Shown here: piece after piece, positions 1-6,240 of the stretch
Position numbering within the stretch: the first letter of the stretch is position 1
How the letters are laid out: the number at the start of each line of letters is the position of its first letter
DNA from: Bacillota bacterium
GTDB taxonomy: Bacteria > Bacillota > Clostridia > Christensenellales > SZUA-584
Assembly (NCBI GenBank): GCA_023408075.1
Contig: JAEYKW010000024.1
Coordinates: 1-11,640 of the forward strand
Reading direction: 5' to 3'
Length of the DNA stretch: 11,640 nucleotides
Translations under genes and position numbers: made by a program
The notes under the pieces: model-generated
Database searches by the model: none
What the model saw: the letters and a program-made list of their open reading frames with translations, nothing else
What the model was told of the DNA's origin: nothing

Positions 1-9
1 CTTATACAT
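1..9 (-). CDS. 5' end of a leftward gene cut by the window edge
   Basis: On the minus strand an ATG at 9-7 is followed by TAT AAG before the window ends, giving only Met-Tyr-Lys. A Shine-Dalgarno TTGGAG sits five bases upstream, and an extended -10 promoter lies about 55 bases upstream. Three codons allow no product assignment; a transposase is possible from the context. Confidence 0.3.
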
Positions 10-18
10 AGCGGCTCC

Positions 19-62
19 AAGTGCAAGGTTTTTTCGCTGTTTTGACTGTTTTACCTGCACTT
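19..62 (-). repeat. Inverted repeat (leader hairpin) before the leftward start codon
   Basis: AAGTGCA (19-25) and TGCACTT (56-62) pair perfectly, and two further G-C pairs (27-28 with 54-55) form across a one-base bulge. In the leftward RNA the hairpin spans most of the 5' leader and its 3' arm touches the Shine-Dalgarno TTGGAG. It could therefore limit translation, as leader structures of some transposase genes do. There is no terminator-like U tract after it. Confidence 0.4.
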
Positions 63-71
63 ATTATACCA
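63..71 (-). promoter_or_regulatory. Extended -10 promoter reading leftward
   Basis: The minus strand reads TGGTATAAT, a consensus -10 hexamer with the extended TGn motif. No good -35 is found 17 bases upstream (AGGCAA), which extended -10 promoters tolerate. It would start RNA near base 57 and drive the gene that leaves the window at base 1. Confidence 0.45.
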
Positions 72-125
72 TGAAACGCCTTTATTTGCCTTTGCTGCTG
101 GGACTTTGCGTTATTCAGCAGACCC

Positions 126-280
126 TAATTAATAGTGGGAAAACAGAGTTCATTTCTCAAACGATCCTATTCACGATAGCGGTATGTAGGTCAAGAAATT
201 GAGTATTTAAAAACAATAATTATGTTTATGATTCAAGCACAATGACGATGAAACCAAAATATTAATTTTAAGGTGTACAA
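126..280. other. AT-rich intergenic stretch with a weak promoter candidate
   Basis: No gene is supported here. The only signal is a weak rightward promoter candidate for the gene at 281: TTGAGT (199-204), a 16-base spacer, then TATGTT (221-226). The sequence is otherwise low in GC and lacks inverted repeats or stems that I can support. Confidence 0.3.
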
Positions 281-610
281 ATGGATGTAAAAAGCTTGTA
301 TATACTTGTAGATGTTTTTTTTGGAAAAAAAGCAAAAATGCTTTATGCGGATTCGGGCAAAATGGAAGTGGCATGTATTTTATATGATTCATTCTTATTT
401 AAGTGTGATGTGAGCGATAGATATGGAACTTTTGGAGCTGGGATATATGGAGACAAAGATGTACCAATCACAAACTTCTTGGGAAAAAAGTGTTCGCTAA
501 ATAGTGATGAAAAATCAATTAGGGAAAGTTTGCAAATGGTTGATGATTATTGCAGATTGCGTCTGCCAGATAAATATCTAACGGAATATCATAAAGCTTA
601 TGGCGAATAA
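281..610 (+). CDS. Small unrecognised protein, possible RHS-toxin immunity protein
   Basis: This 109-residue protein is not one I can assign to a named family. The start is supported by AAGGTG eight bases upstream and by an in-frame stop at 269-271, so it cannot extend further 5'. There is no signal peptide or transmembrane helix. The sequence begins with a hydrophobic strand-like stretch (LYILVDVFF), is acidic overall, and ends with a helical tail containing DDYCRLRLPDKYL (residues about 88-100). Its base composition is much more AT-rich than the arabinose genes. It sits about 125 bases upstream of a truncated RHS core fragment on the same strand. Small AT-rich acidic proteins beside RHS fragments are often immunity proteins left in orphan RHS modules, so that is my best guess. 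It is context inference only, and the cognate toxin is not seen. Confidence 0.6.
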   Translation: MDVKSLYILVDVFFGKKAKMLYADSGKMEVACILYDSFLFKCDVSDRYGTFGAGIYGDKDVPITNFLGKKCSLNSDEKSIRESLQMVDDYCRLRLPDKYLTEYHKAYGE

Positions 611-734
611 AGAATAGAAAGTCAAAACATATATTTTAAAGTATCGTTTACTACTACATTCTGTCGATAATCTCGATCTATGATAGATAGCATTTTATTA
701 TGCTTGTCCGCAACTAATCAAATTAATTCTTAAT

Positions 735-1076
735 TACGGCATCGAGCGCATTTCGGCCAACTTCAAAAACGGCCTGTACGACTACAAGACAGCCTACGTG
801 TACGACGGGCGCGGCAGCGTGGCGCAGGAAGTGACCTACAATGCGTTGTGGGGCAGCACCTGCTCTTGGCTGATGCCCGTGACAGCGTTCAGCAAGAGCT
901 ATTCCCCGTTCGGTGAGCAGCTGGAAAAGAAGATATCCGGCTACGGGTTCAACGGCGAACAGTACGACGCGGCGACAGGTATGGTGAATCTGTGCGCACG
1001 GCAGTATGAGCCTGCGATGATGCGCTTTGCGCAGAAGGATATCTGCGATACTATCCGCGTTTTCCAACAGGACTAG
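735..1076 (+). pseudogene. 5'-truncated RHS-repeat core fragment
   Basis: The reading frame from 735 to the TAG at 1074-1076 encodes the C-terminal part of an RHS/YD-repeat protein. Features visible include YVYDGRGSVAQEV (a YD-repeat strand), SYSPFGEQ, and the RHS-associated core signature GFNGEQYDAATGMVNL followed by ARQYEPAMMRFAQKD. These correspond to the usual G-x-Y-Y-x-R-x-Y-D-P-x-x-x-R-F-x-x-D pattern, with Gln-Tyr-Glu-Pro replacing the common Tyr-Tyr-Asp-Pro. Intact RHS proteins are well over 1000 residues; only about 113 codons remain. There is no ribosome site or start at the 5' edge; an internal ATG at 798 has no convincing Shine-Dalgarno. After the core the expected NPxNxxDP-like segment is missing and the frame stops after eleven unrelated residues, so no toxin tip is present. 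GC content jumps at about 735, marking a recombination boundary. Confidence 0.75.
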
Positions 1077-1183
1077 AGACATGTTTCATGACGGCTGCAA
1101 AATCAGTCGTCTTTTTTTAATTAACGCGGATTTCAAATACGGATATCAGGATAGTTTTTCGATCATGTCCGTATGGGTAGTTT

Positions 1184-1197
1184 CTGGCGATAGCCAG
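1184..1197. repeat. Small hairpin next to the terminator
   Basis: CTGGC and GCCAG are separated by GATA, giving a five-base-pair stem just before the main terminator stem. It is short and may be incidental, but in leftward RNA it directly follows the U tract of the terminator. Confidence 0.3.
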
Positions 1198-1205
1198 CAA
1201 AAAGT

Positions 1206-1240
1206 AGCGCCGGGCGACTGCTCCGGCGCTTTTGTTATTT
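1206..1240. terminator. Rho-independent terminator, probably bidirectional
   Basis: AGCGCCGG (1206-1213) and CCGGCGCT (1223-1230) form a perfect eight-base-pair GC-rich stem with a nine-base loop. Rightward it is followed by a T-rich tail (TTTGTTATTT). Leftward it is followed by ACTTTTTG. It lies about 35 bases beyond the stop codon of the leftward GH51 gene at 1266, so its main role is probably to end the repressor/GH51 transcript. It also stops reading from the RHS remnant side. Confidence 0.85.
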
Positions 1241-1265
1241 CTATACGAAAATGACTCAACTCTTT

Positions 1266-2771
1266 TTAAGGATTGATTTTCACGCGCAGCATGTTCCATG
1301 ACGCTTTGGAAAGCGTAAGAGTGCAGCGGTTTGATTCGATTGCTGCGTCATCAGAATGAAGTGGCTGCACAGGCGAATCATCTGCCGTATTGACCTCTCC
1401 GGGGGTATGCCCTGCGAGACTGACCCATTCTAAAACGTCGGTGCATTCAATGCCCGACATGTTGACTGTACAGGCGATATCCTCATCGAGGCTTTTGTTA
1501 ACGATAAACAGCACAATTTCATCGGCATCTTTGCTCAACACGGCAGCGCAGTCGATATACGGAATATCGCTGCCGACGGCACAGTGGTATGCGGGCGCTT
1601 GCACCTCGGCGTGCAAGGCCGTACCGCGTCCGTTTTGCGACGTGTACAAAAACGGATAGTATATCGTCTGAACCCAGCAGCGGCCGTTCGGCTCAGTCAT
1701 GATGGGCGCAATGGTATTGACCAGTTGGGCGAGACAGGCGATCTTGACCACATCCGAATGATTAATCAGCGTAATCAGCATGCTTCCCACAAGCAGGGCA
1801 TCGGCAAAATCGTATAGCTCTTCTTCAACGGGACGGGCTTCCATCCATTTGGGCGGCTCTTGGCAATCTTTTTTGAAATGATACCAAACGTTCCATTCGT
1901 CAAACGACAGATAGATATCTTTTTCGGTTTGCTTCTCGGCTTTGATTTCGGCACAGATGGCCGAAACCTCTTTGATGAAGCTGCCCATGCGCACATTGCT
2001 GGCAAGGAAAGAAGGCACATCGCCGTTCATGTTCGTATAATAGGTGTGCAGCGAAAGGTAATCGACATGTTCATACGTGTGCCGCAGAACCGTGCGCTCC
2101 CATTCGCCGAATGTCGGCATCTCACGGAATGAGCTTCCGCATACGACGAGCTCCACATCCGGATCCAGCCACTTCATCATTTTGGCGGTTTCGCATGCGG
2201 CGCGCCCGTATTCATCGGCTGTTTTGGCGCAGATTTGCCAGGGGCCGTCCATTTCGTTGCCCAAACACCAAAGCTTCACGTTGTGCGGCTGCGGGCAACC
2301 GTGCGCAATGCGCATGTCGCTGTAATGCGTGCCGCCGGAAAAGTTGCAGTATTCCAGCAGATTGGCGGCATCCTGAGGGCCGCGCGTCCCTAAGTTCACG
2401 GCGAGCATGGGTGCGGCTTTCACTTCGCTTAAGAAATCCATAAATTCATTCGTACCGACCTGATTGGTTTCCAAAGCGAGCCACGCGAGCTCGGGGCGGA
2501 CGGGGCGCTGCTCCTTTGGCCCTACGCCGTCTTCCCACTGGTAGCCGGAAACGAAGTTGCCGCCCGGATACCGAATGACAGGAATATTCAGGGGTTTAAT
2601 AAGGTCAATCACGTCCTGACGGAACCCGTCTTTATTCGCGGACGGATGCCCCGGCTCATAAATCCCCGTATAGACAGCGCGCCCCATGTGTTCGATAAAA
2701 GACCCAAAAAGCCGGTCGTCAATCGGCGATATGATGTGGTTTGTGTTTAATTCAATGATGGCTTGCTTCAT
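1266..2771 (-). CDS. abfA: GH51 alpha-L-arabinofuranosidase
   Basis: This 501-residue protein is a GH51 alpha-L-arabinofuranosidase, a retaining enzyme that removes terminal alpha-L-arabinofuranose from arabinan, arabinoxylan and arabino-oligosaccharides. The family N-terminus is clear (DDRLFGSFIEHMGRAVYTGIYEPGHP), then IRYPGGNFVSGYQWEDGVGP near residues 66-85. The acid/base is Glu173 in CLGNEMDGPW and the nucleophile Glu292 in SFDEWNVWY, matching the two catalytic glutamates of characterised GH51 enzymes. The barrel is followed by the usual C-terminal beta domain, and length is normal for the family. There is no signal peptide, so it acts in the cytoplasm on imported oligosaccharides. The start has AAGGAG eight bases upstream; that site overlaps the stop codon of the upstream repressor gene, nine bases away, suggesting coupled translation. 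It is transcribed with the repressor from 3857-3885 and ends at the terminator at 1206-1230. Confidence 0.95.
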   Translation of the reverse strand: MKQAIIELNTNHIISPIDDRLFGSFIEHMGRAVYTGIYEPGHPSANKDGFRQDVIDLIKPLNIPVIRYPGGNFVSGYQWEDGVGPKEQRPVRPELAWLALETNQVGTNEFMDFLSEVKAAPMLAVNLGTRGPQDAANLLEYCNFSGGTHYSDMRIAHGCPQPHNVKLWCLGNEMDGPWQICAKTADEYGRAACETAKMMKWLDPDVELVVCGSSFREMPTFGEWERTVLRHTYEHVDYLSLHTYYTNMNGDVPSFLASNVRMGSFIKEVSAICAEIKAEKQTEKDIYLSFDEWNVWYHFKKDCQEPPKWMEARPVEEELYDFADALLVGSMLITLINHSDVVKIACLAQLVNTIAPIMTEPNGRCWVQTIYYPFLYTSQNGRGTALHAEVQAPAYHCAVGSDIPYIDCAAVLSKDADEIVLFIVNKSLDEDIACTVNMSGIECTDVLEWVSLAGHTPGEVNTADDSPVQPLHSDDAAIESNRCTLTLSKASWNMLRVKINP

Positions 2772-2775
2772 TTCT

Positions 2776-2783
2776 TCTCCTTA
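2776..2783 (-). promoter_or_regulatory. Ribosome site of GH51 gene overlapping the repressor stop codon
   Basis: On the minus strand the sequence AATAAGGAGAAGAAATG joins the two genes. The TAA that ends the repressor (2783-2781) supplies the first bases of the TAAGGAG Shine-Dalgarno of the GH51 gene. Terminating ribosomes are thus placed on the next initiation site, tying enzyme output to repressor translation. Confidence 0.75.
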
Positions 2784-3824
2784 TTGCGCGTTGGCCGAAC
2801 AGGGGCAGGTCGATTCGCGTTCGACCACGCTGCAGGCCAGCATGATTTTCTGGCCGCAGGGAACGTGACGTCCGGCCAATATGTCGAGCATGAGATGCGT
2901 TGCGTTTTGTCCGATATCGAAAAGCGGGAGAGACATGGAACTCAGTGTGGGCCGACAGACTGTGCCGATCTCGCGGTTATCAAAGCCGATCAGCGCAATA
3001 TCCTTTCCAACCTGTATGCCGTGCTTGTTGCAATATTCAATCACACCGGTAGCCATCAAATCGTTATGCGCGAAAATGGCCGTGGCACCGGCGTCAAGCA
3101 ATTGGGGGCACAATTCGTAGCCTTTGTCCCTTTCCCAGTTGCCGTGAAGCGTGAAATGCGGATTGTACGGTATGTTGTTGGCGTACAGCGCCTCCTGATA
3201 CCCGATAATCCGGTTGGATGTGTGAATACTTTCGGATTGTCCGGCAATCATGCCGATTTTCTGATGCCCCTTACCAATAAGCAGTTGAGTGGCTTCAAAT
3301 GCTGCTTTCTGGTCGTCATACAGCACGGAAGGAATGTTGGGATCGGTGCTGTAGCAATAGGCGTAAACAAATGGAATCTCGATGCCGTTGTTCACCGGCG
3401 CGACGGCATGGCTGTGGCAGCCGACATAGATAATACCATCGGCCTGTTTTGAAAGCATTGTGTCCACAAGCGCCTCGACAAGGTGTGTGGATTCTCTGCT
3501 GTCGGGATATCGGCCGAACCGCTTGTAAAACCGCAAATTACCCAATATATAATGATAGCCCTGGCTTTCACAATAAGCATCAATGCCATCGACGATTTCC
3601 GGCGTATTAAATACCGTCAAGTCTTCGGTGATAATGCCAAGCGTCCGGCTTTGTCCCTTTTTTAAATTGCGGGCGGTGAGATTGGGGCGGTAATTGAGCT
3701 CTTGCGCAATACTCGTGACGTTGCTGATCGTTTCCTGGCTGACGCCCCCTTTTTCATTCAGAACCTTAGATACAGTCGCAATAGACACCCCGGCTTTTTC
3801 GGATATTTCTCTTATTGTTGCCAT
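2781..3824 (-). CDS. LacI-family transcriptional repressor of the arabinose cluster
   Basis: This 347-residue LacI/GalR-family regulator has an N-terminal helix-turn-helix (TIREISEKAGVSIATVSKVLN, residues 3-23) and a hinge helix (LTARNLKKG, residues 49-57). Leu54 is at the position of the minor-groove-inserting leucine of PurR. A periplasmic-binding-like sugar domain follows from about residue 61 (TLGIITEDL to SFDNREIGTVC-like IGFDNREIGTV near 279-289). The ATG at 3824 was chosen because it has AAGGAG seven bases upstream and gives the canonical family N-terminus; an ATG 19 codons upstream adds a non-homologous tail and lies upstream of the predicted transcription start. Known Bacillus AraR has a GntR-type DNA-binding domain, so this is a different solution. 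It probably represses itself and both arms through the TAAACGTTTA sites. The inducer is likely L-arabinose or an arabino-oligosaccharide, which the sequence cannot tell. Confidence 0.93.
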   Translation of the reverse strand: MATIREISEKAGVSIATVSKVLNEKGGVSQETISNVTSIAQELNYRPNLTARNLKKGQSRTLGIITEDLTVFNTPEIVDGIDAYCESQGYHYILGNLRFYKRFGRYPDSRESTHLVEALVDTMLSKQADGIIYVGCHSHAVAPVNNGIEIPFVYAYCYSTDPNIPSVLYDDQKAAFEATQLLIGKGHQKIGMIAGQSESIHTSNRIIGYQEALYANNIPYNPHFTLHGNWERDKGYELCPQLLDAGATAIFAHNDLMATGVIEYCNKHGIQVGKDIALIGFDNREIGTVCRPTLSSMSLPLFDIGQNATHLMLDILAGRHVPCGQKIMLACSVVERESTCPCSANAQ

Positions 3825-3856
3825 GTTTTCTCCTTGTCGTATAAAAACCTGTATAA

Positions 3857-3885
3857 ACATTATCATATAAACGTTTAACATTCAA
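3857..3885 (-). promoter_or_regulatory. Promoter of the repressor-GH51 operon
   Basis: On the minus strand TTGAAT (3885-3880), a 17-base spacer and TAATGT (3862-3857) with TGA just before it (extended -10) form a good sigma-70-type promoter. RNA would start near 3850, leaving a leader of about 25 bases to the ATG at 3824. The operator palindrome TAAACGTTTA lies entirely within the spacer, so bound repressor would block RNA polymerase directly. Confidence 0.75.
3865..3881. promoter_or_regulatory. LacI-type operator 1, within repressor promoter
   Basis: The ten-base perfect palindrome TAAACGTTTA (3868-3877) is embedded in ATATAAACGTTTAACAT. The central CG flanked by AAA and TTT fits the operator core of LacI/PurR-type proteins, whose hinge leucines insert at the central CG step. 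It overlaps the spacer of the repressor promoter. Confidence 0.8.
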
Positions 3886-3965
3886 GCTGTATCCTCATAA
3901 GATTTGGCCCAAAGGTGATTTAATTAATAAAATATGTACAAATTAAATAAAAATGACAATTAAAA

Positions 3966-3982
3966 ATATAAACGTTTAACAT
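3966..3982. promoter_or_regulatory. LacI-type operator 2, intermediate copy
   Basis: The same 17 bases as operator 1 recur here identically (ATATAAACGTTTAACAT), exactly 101 bases away in the same orientation. It overlaps neither predicted promoter core and is 130 bases from operator 3, so an auxiliary role such as DNA looping is possible. Confidence 0.75.
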
Positions 3983-4002
3983 CGCTATAAATGATACAAA
4001 AA

Positions 4003-4019
4003 TTATTGATTATCAATAA
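4003..4019. repeat. Perfect 17-base palindrome of unknown role
   Basis: TTATTGAT and ATCAATAA are exact inverted repeats about a single central T (4011). It lies about 40 bases upstream of the GH127 -35 box, where activators often bind. It does not resemble the TAAACGTTTA operators, has no loop long enough for an RNA hairpin, and is unexplained by the genes present. Confidence 0.6.
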
Positions 4020-4058
4020 AATAACGCAAAATAATATTTAATACTAAAAAAACGCCTC

Positions 4059-4087
4059 TTTACAAATGCAAAAATGTGTACTATAGT
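4059..4087 (+). promoter_or_regulatory. Promoter of the GH127-transporter operon
   Basis: TTTACA (4059-4064), a 17-base spacer and TATAGT (4082-4087) form a near-consensus sigma-70-type promoter, preceded by very A/T-rich sequence. RNA would start near 4094, a few bases before operator 3. Confidence 0.8.
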
Positions 4088-4097
4088 GATCGTGAGG

Positions 4098-4109
4098 TTA
4101 AACGTTTAC
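4098..4109. promoter_or_regulatory. LacI-type operator 3, at the GH127 transcription start
   Basis: The palindrome TAAACGTTTA (4099-4108) recurs with different flanks (GGT on the left, CTA on the right). Sitting at about +5 to +15 from the predicted start, it would block initiation or elongation, the classic LacI arrangement. Confidence 0.8.
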
Positions 4110-4146
4110 TATTCATTTTTACAACATTTTCGATCGGAGAATTGAT

Positions 4147-6174
4147 ATGGACTCAACACTCAAGTTGCCAGACCTCAGTCATATAAAGATAAATGATGCT
4201 TTGTGGAGCCGCTATACCGATATGGTTGCGGACGTTATCGTTCCGTACCAGTGGAAGATACTTAACGATACCATTCCCGGTACAGATCCTGCTTTTCACA
4301 ACTGGAATATACTGGATTCGCAGGCTGATAACTTTATGCAGGACGGCGAACAGCAGGTCATGGAATCCTACTGCATTAAGAATTTTCGTATAGCCGCAGG
4401 TGAGCTGAAAGGGGAACACAAAGGAGTCATATTTGTCGATACGGATGTTTACAAATGGCTGGAGACTGTTGCCTACTGTTTACATAACGGAAAGTGCAAA
4501 GATTTCGAGAGTATAGCTGATGACGTTATATCTCTTATCGGGCGCGCGCAGCAGCCGGATGGGTATTTGAACACATACTATACCGTCGCGGAACCGCAGG
4601 GGCGCTGGAGCAATTTGGTGGAAGGGCATGAGCTCTATTGCGCCGGCTATCTGATCGAGGCAGGCGTGGCTTATTACGAAGCCACGGGAAAAGACAGCCT
4701 TTTAAACACCGCATGCCGTTTTGCAGATCTTATTTGCCGCGAATTCGGGCTGGGGGAGGGTCAGCGCAAGGGTTATCCCGGCCATCAGGAGATCGAGCTG
4801 GCACTCGTTAAACTGTACCGCAGCAAGAAACAGCGCCGTTATCTTGATTGCGCGCGGTTCTTCATTGACGAGCGCGGCCAGGAACCGAACTATTTCCGGC
4901 AGGAGATTGAAGACCGGAACGGGCAAGTGATATTCCCCGAGTTCCGGGAATACGAGCTGAAATACGCGCAGGCACACATATCGCCGCGGCAGCAGCGCAC
5001 GGCGGAAGGACACGCGGTGCGAGCCACATATATGTACTGTGCGATGGCGGACATTGCGCGTGAGGACGGTGACGAGATGCTTCTCGAAACCTGCCGGGCG
5101 CTTTGGAACAACATCACGCAGCGGCGCATGTATATCACGGGCGGTATCGGATCGTCCGGCTTTTTCGAACGCTTTACCACGGATTATGACCTCCCCAACG
5201 ACGCCTCTTACTGTGAAACCTGCGCTTCCATCGGCCTGGCGCTTTTCGGACGGCGCATGGGTCTCATTGAGCAGGATGCGTCTTACTTTGATATCGTGGA
5301 GCGCGCACTTTACAACACAGTGCTGGCGGGCATCAGCCTGAGCGGCGACCGGTACTTCTATGTGAATCCGCTGGAGGTGTGGCCGGACAACTGTTTGCCC
5401 GCCACTTCCATGAAGCATGTGAAGGCGCAGCGCCAGCCCTGGTTTTCAGTGGCCTGCTGCCCGCCCAATGTAGCGCGCACGCTGGCATCGCTTGGCCAAT
5501 ACATTTATTCGGTCAATCATGATACGGTATATATAAACCTGTTTATTTCTTCCTCCTTTAAAACAGCTCTTATGGGATCAGAAACCTCACTGACATTGGA
5601 TTCCGGCTTTATGCAAAGCGGAAGGGTCACATTGACGATGAAAGCCGAGCAGGAGAAGCCGCTCACATTGGCTATCCGCATACCCTGGTATGCGGAAGCC
5701 CCCGCCTTTTATATGGACGGCCAGCTGATCGCCCCTGATGTGCGGGACGGATACGCTTATATCAGCGGCAACTTCACTCAAGAACATGTGATCATGGTTG
5801 ACTTTCACATAAAGCCCAAATGGATATCGGCGAATCCGGAAGTCAGAGAAGATGCAGGCAAGATGGCTTTGATGATGGGGCCTTATGTCTACTGCCTTGA
5901 GGAAGTCGATAACGGAAAGAATCTGGCTCAGATTTATGTGAAGCCAAATGTTCAGACGGAAAAAAGCGAGCAGAACGATTTGCCGGGCGGCCTGCCGAAT
6001 CTGACTTATCAGGGGTATCGGCTCAAATCCAAAGATGAAATATCCTTATATAACAGTGTGGATTTTCAATTGGAGCCCGTCACCTTTAAGGCTGTGCCCT
6101 ACTGCTTATGGTGCAACCGCACGCCGGGTGAAATGACCGTATGGCAAAAGGCGCTGATTTCCGAACAAATGTAA
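4147..6174 (+). CDS. GH127 beta-L-arabinofuranosidase (DUF1680 family)
   Basis: This 675-residue protein belongs to GH127 (formerly DUF1680), whose characterised member HypBA1 of Bifidobacterium longum (658 residues) removes beta-linked L-arabinofuranose with a zinc-bound cysteine nucleophile. The key residues are all visible: Glu341 in FFERFTTDYDLPN (HypBA1 acid/base Glu322), Glu357 and Cys359 in SYCETCASIG (Glu338 and Cys340), and Cys437-Cys438 in VACCPPNVAR (Cys417, the nucleophile, and Cys418). An alpha/alpha barrel runs to about residue 450, with beta domains after it. There is no signal peptide, so it is cytoplasmic. Translation starts at ATG 4147, with GGAGA six bases upstream. It is first in the rightward operon, directly behind operator 3, with the transporter genes following after 66 bases. 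Related families such as GH146 share this architecture, so exact linkage preference remains inference. Confidence 0.92.
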   Translation: MDSTLKLPDLSHIKINDALWSRYTDMVADVIVPYQWKILNDTIPGTDPAFHNWNILDSQADNFMQDGEQQVMESYCIKNFRIAAGELKGEHKGVIFVDTDVYKWLETVAYCLHNGKCKDFESIADDVISLIGRAQQPDGYLNTYYTVAEPQGRWSNLVEGHELYCAGYLIEAGVAYYEATGKDSLLNTACRFADLICREFGLGEGQRKGYPGHQEIELALVKLYRSKKQRRYLDCARFFIDERGQEPNYFRQEIEDRNGQVIFPEFREYELKYAQAHISPRQQRTAEGHAVRATYMYCAMADIAREDGDEMLLETCRALWNNITQRRMYITGGIGSSGFFERFTTDYDLPNDASYCETCASIGLALFGRRMGLIEQDASYFDIVERALYNTVLAGISLSGDRYFYVNPLEVWPDNCLPATSMKHVKAQRQPWFSVACCPPNVARTLASLGQYIYSVNHDTVYINLFISSSFKTALMGSETSLTLDSGFMQSGRVTLTMKAEQEKPLTLAIRIPWYAEAPAFYMDGQLIAPDVRDGYAYISGNFTQEHVIMVDFHIKPKWISANPEVREDAGKMALMMGPYVYCLEEVDNGKNLAQIYVKPNVQTEKSEQNDLPGGLPNLTYQGYRLKSKDEISLYNSVDFQLEPVTFKAVPYCLWCNRTPGEMTVWQKALISEQM

Positions 6175-6183
6175 ATGATTATG

Positions 6184-6211
6184 TTTATACTCAGCTGCGT
6201 CTGTGTATAAA
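6184..6211. repeat. Inverted repeat between GH127 and binding-protein genes
   Basis: TTTATAC (6184-6190) and GTATAAA (6205-6211) are exact inverted repeats with a 14-base spacer. Rightward it is followed by A residues rather than T, so it is not a terminator. It could be an RNA processing or stability hairpin, or a protein site. The A/T-rich stem is weak. Confidence 0.35.
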
Positions 6212-6240
6212 AAAATAACAGTGAAAAGGATGTGTAAAAA

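Larger units (their letters stand above)
1..125 (-). mobile_element. Probable end of a leftward-running insertion sequence
   Basis: This is inferred from layout rather than from a recognised transposase. Read on the minus strand, a candidate terminus beginning GGGTCTGCTGAATAACGC (outer end near 125) is followed by an extended -10 promoter (63-71), a leader hairpin (19-62), a Shine-Dalgarno and a start codon at 9. The outer edge abuts AT-rich TTAATTA-type sequence, a common insertion context. A promoter, a structured leader and a gene start packed within about 115 bases of a possible terminus is typical of transposase genes. The other end and the transposase body lie outside the window, so the family cannot be named. 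The alternative is the promoter region of an ordinary leftward gene. Confidence 0.35.

Noticed and set aside
1027..1254. Open frame of 75 codons overlapping the end of the RHS fragment
   Set aside because: It has no ribosome site, runs through the terminator hairpin and shows no continuation of the RHS sequence.
3825..3881. Upstream ATG at 3881 for the repressor, adding 19 residues
   Set aside because: It falls inside the operator and upstream of the predicted transcription start, has no good ribosome site, and the added residues do not fit the LacI-family N-terminus.
3865..4109. The TAAACGTTTA sites as CcpA cre boxes
   Set aside because: Compared with TGWAANCGNTNWCA, the conserved outer G and CA positions mismatch in all three copies, and the sites map exactly to the promoters of the local LacI-type regulator.
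4702..5418. Long minus-strand open frame (238 codons) inside the GH127 gene
   Set aside because: It lies opposite a gene with a full set of GH127 catalytic residues, has no recognisable family features and no ribosome site; it is a shadow of the GC-rich coding strand.
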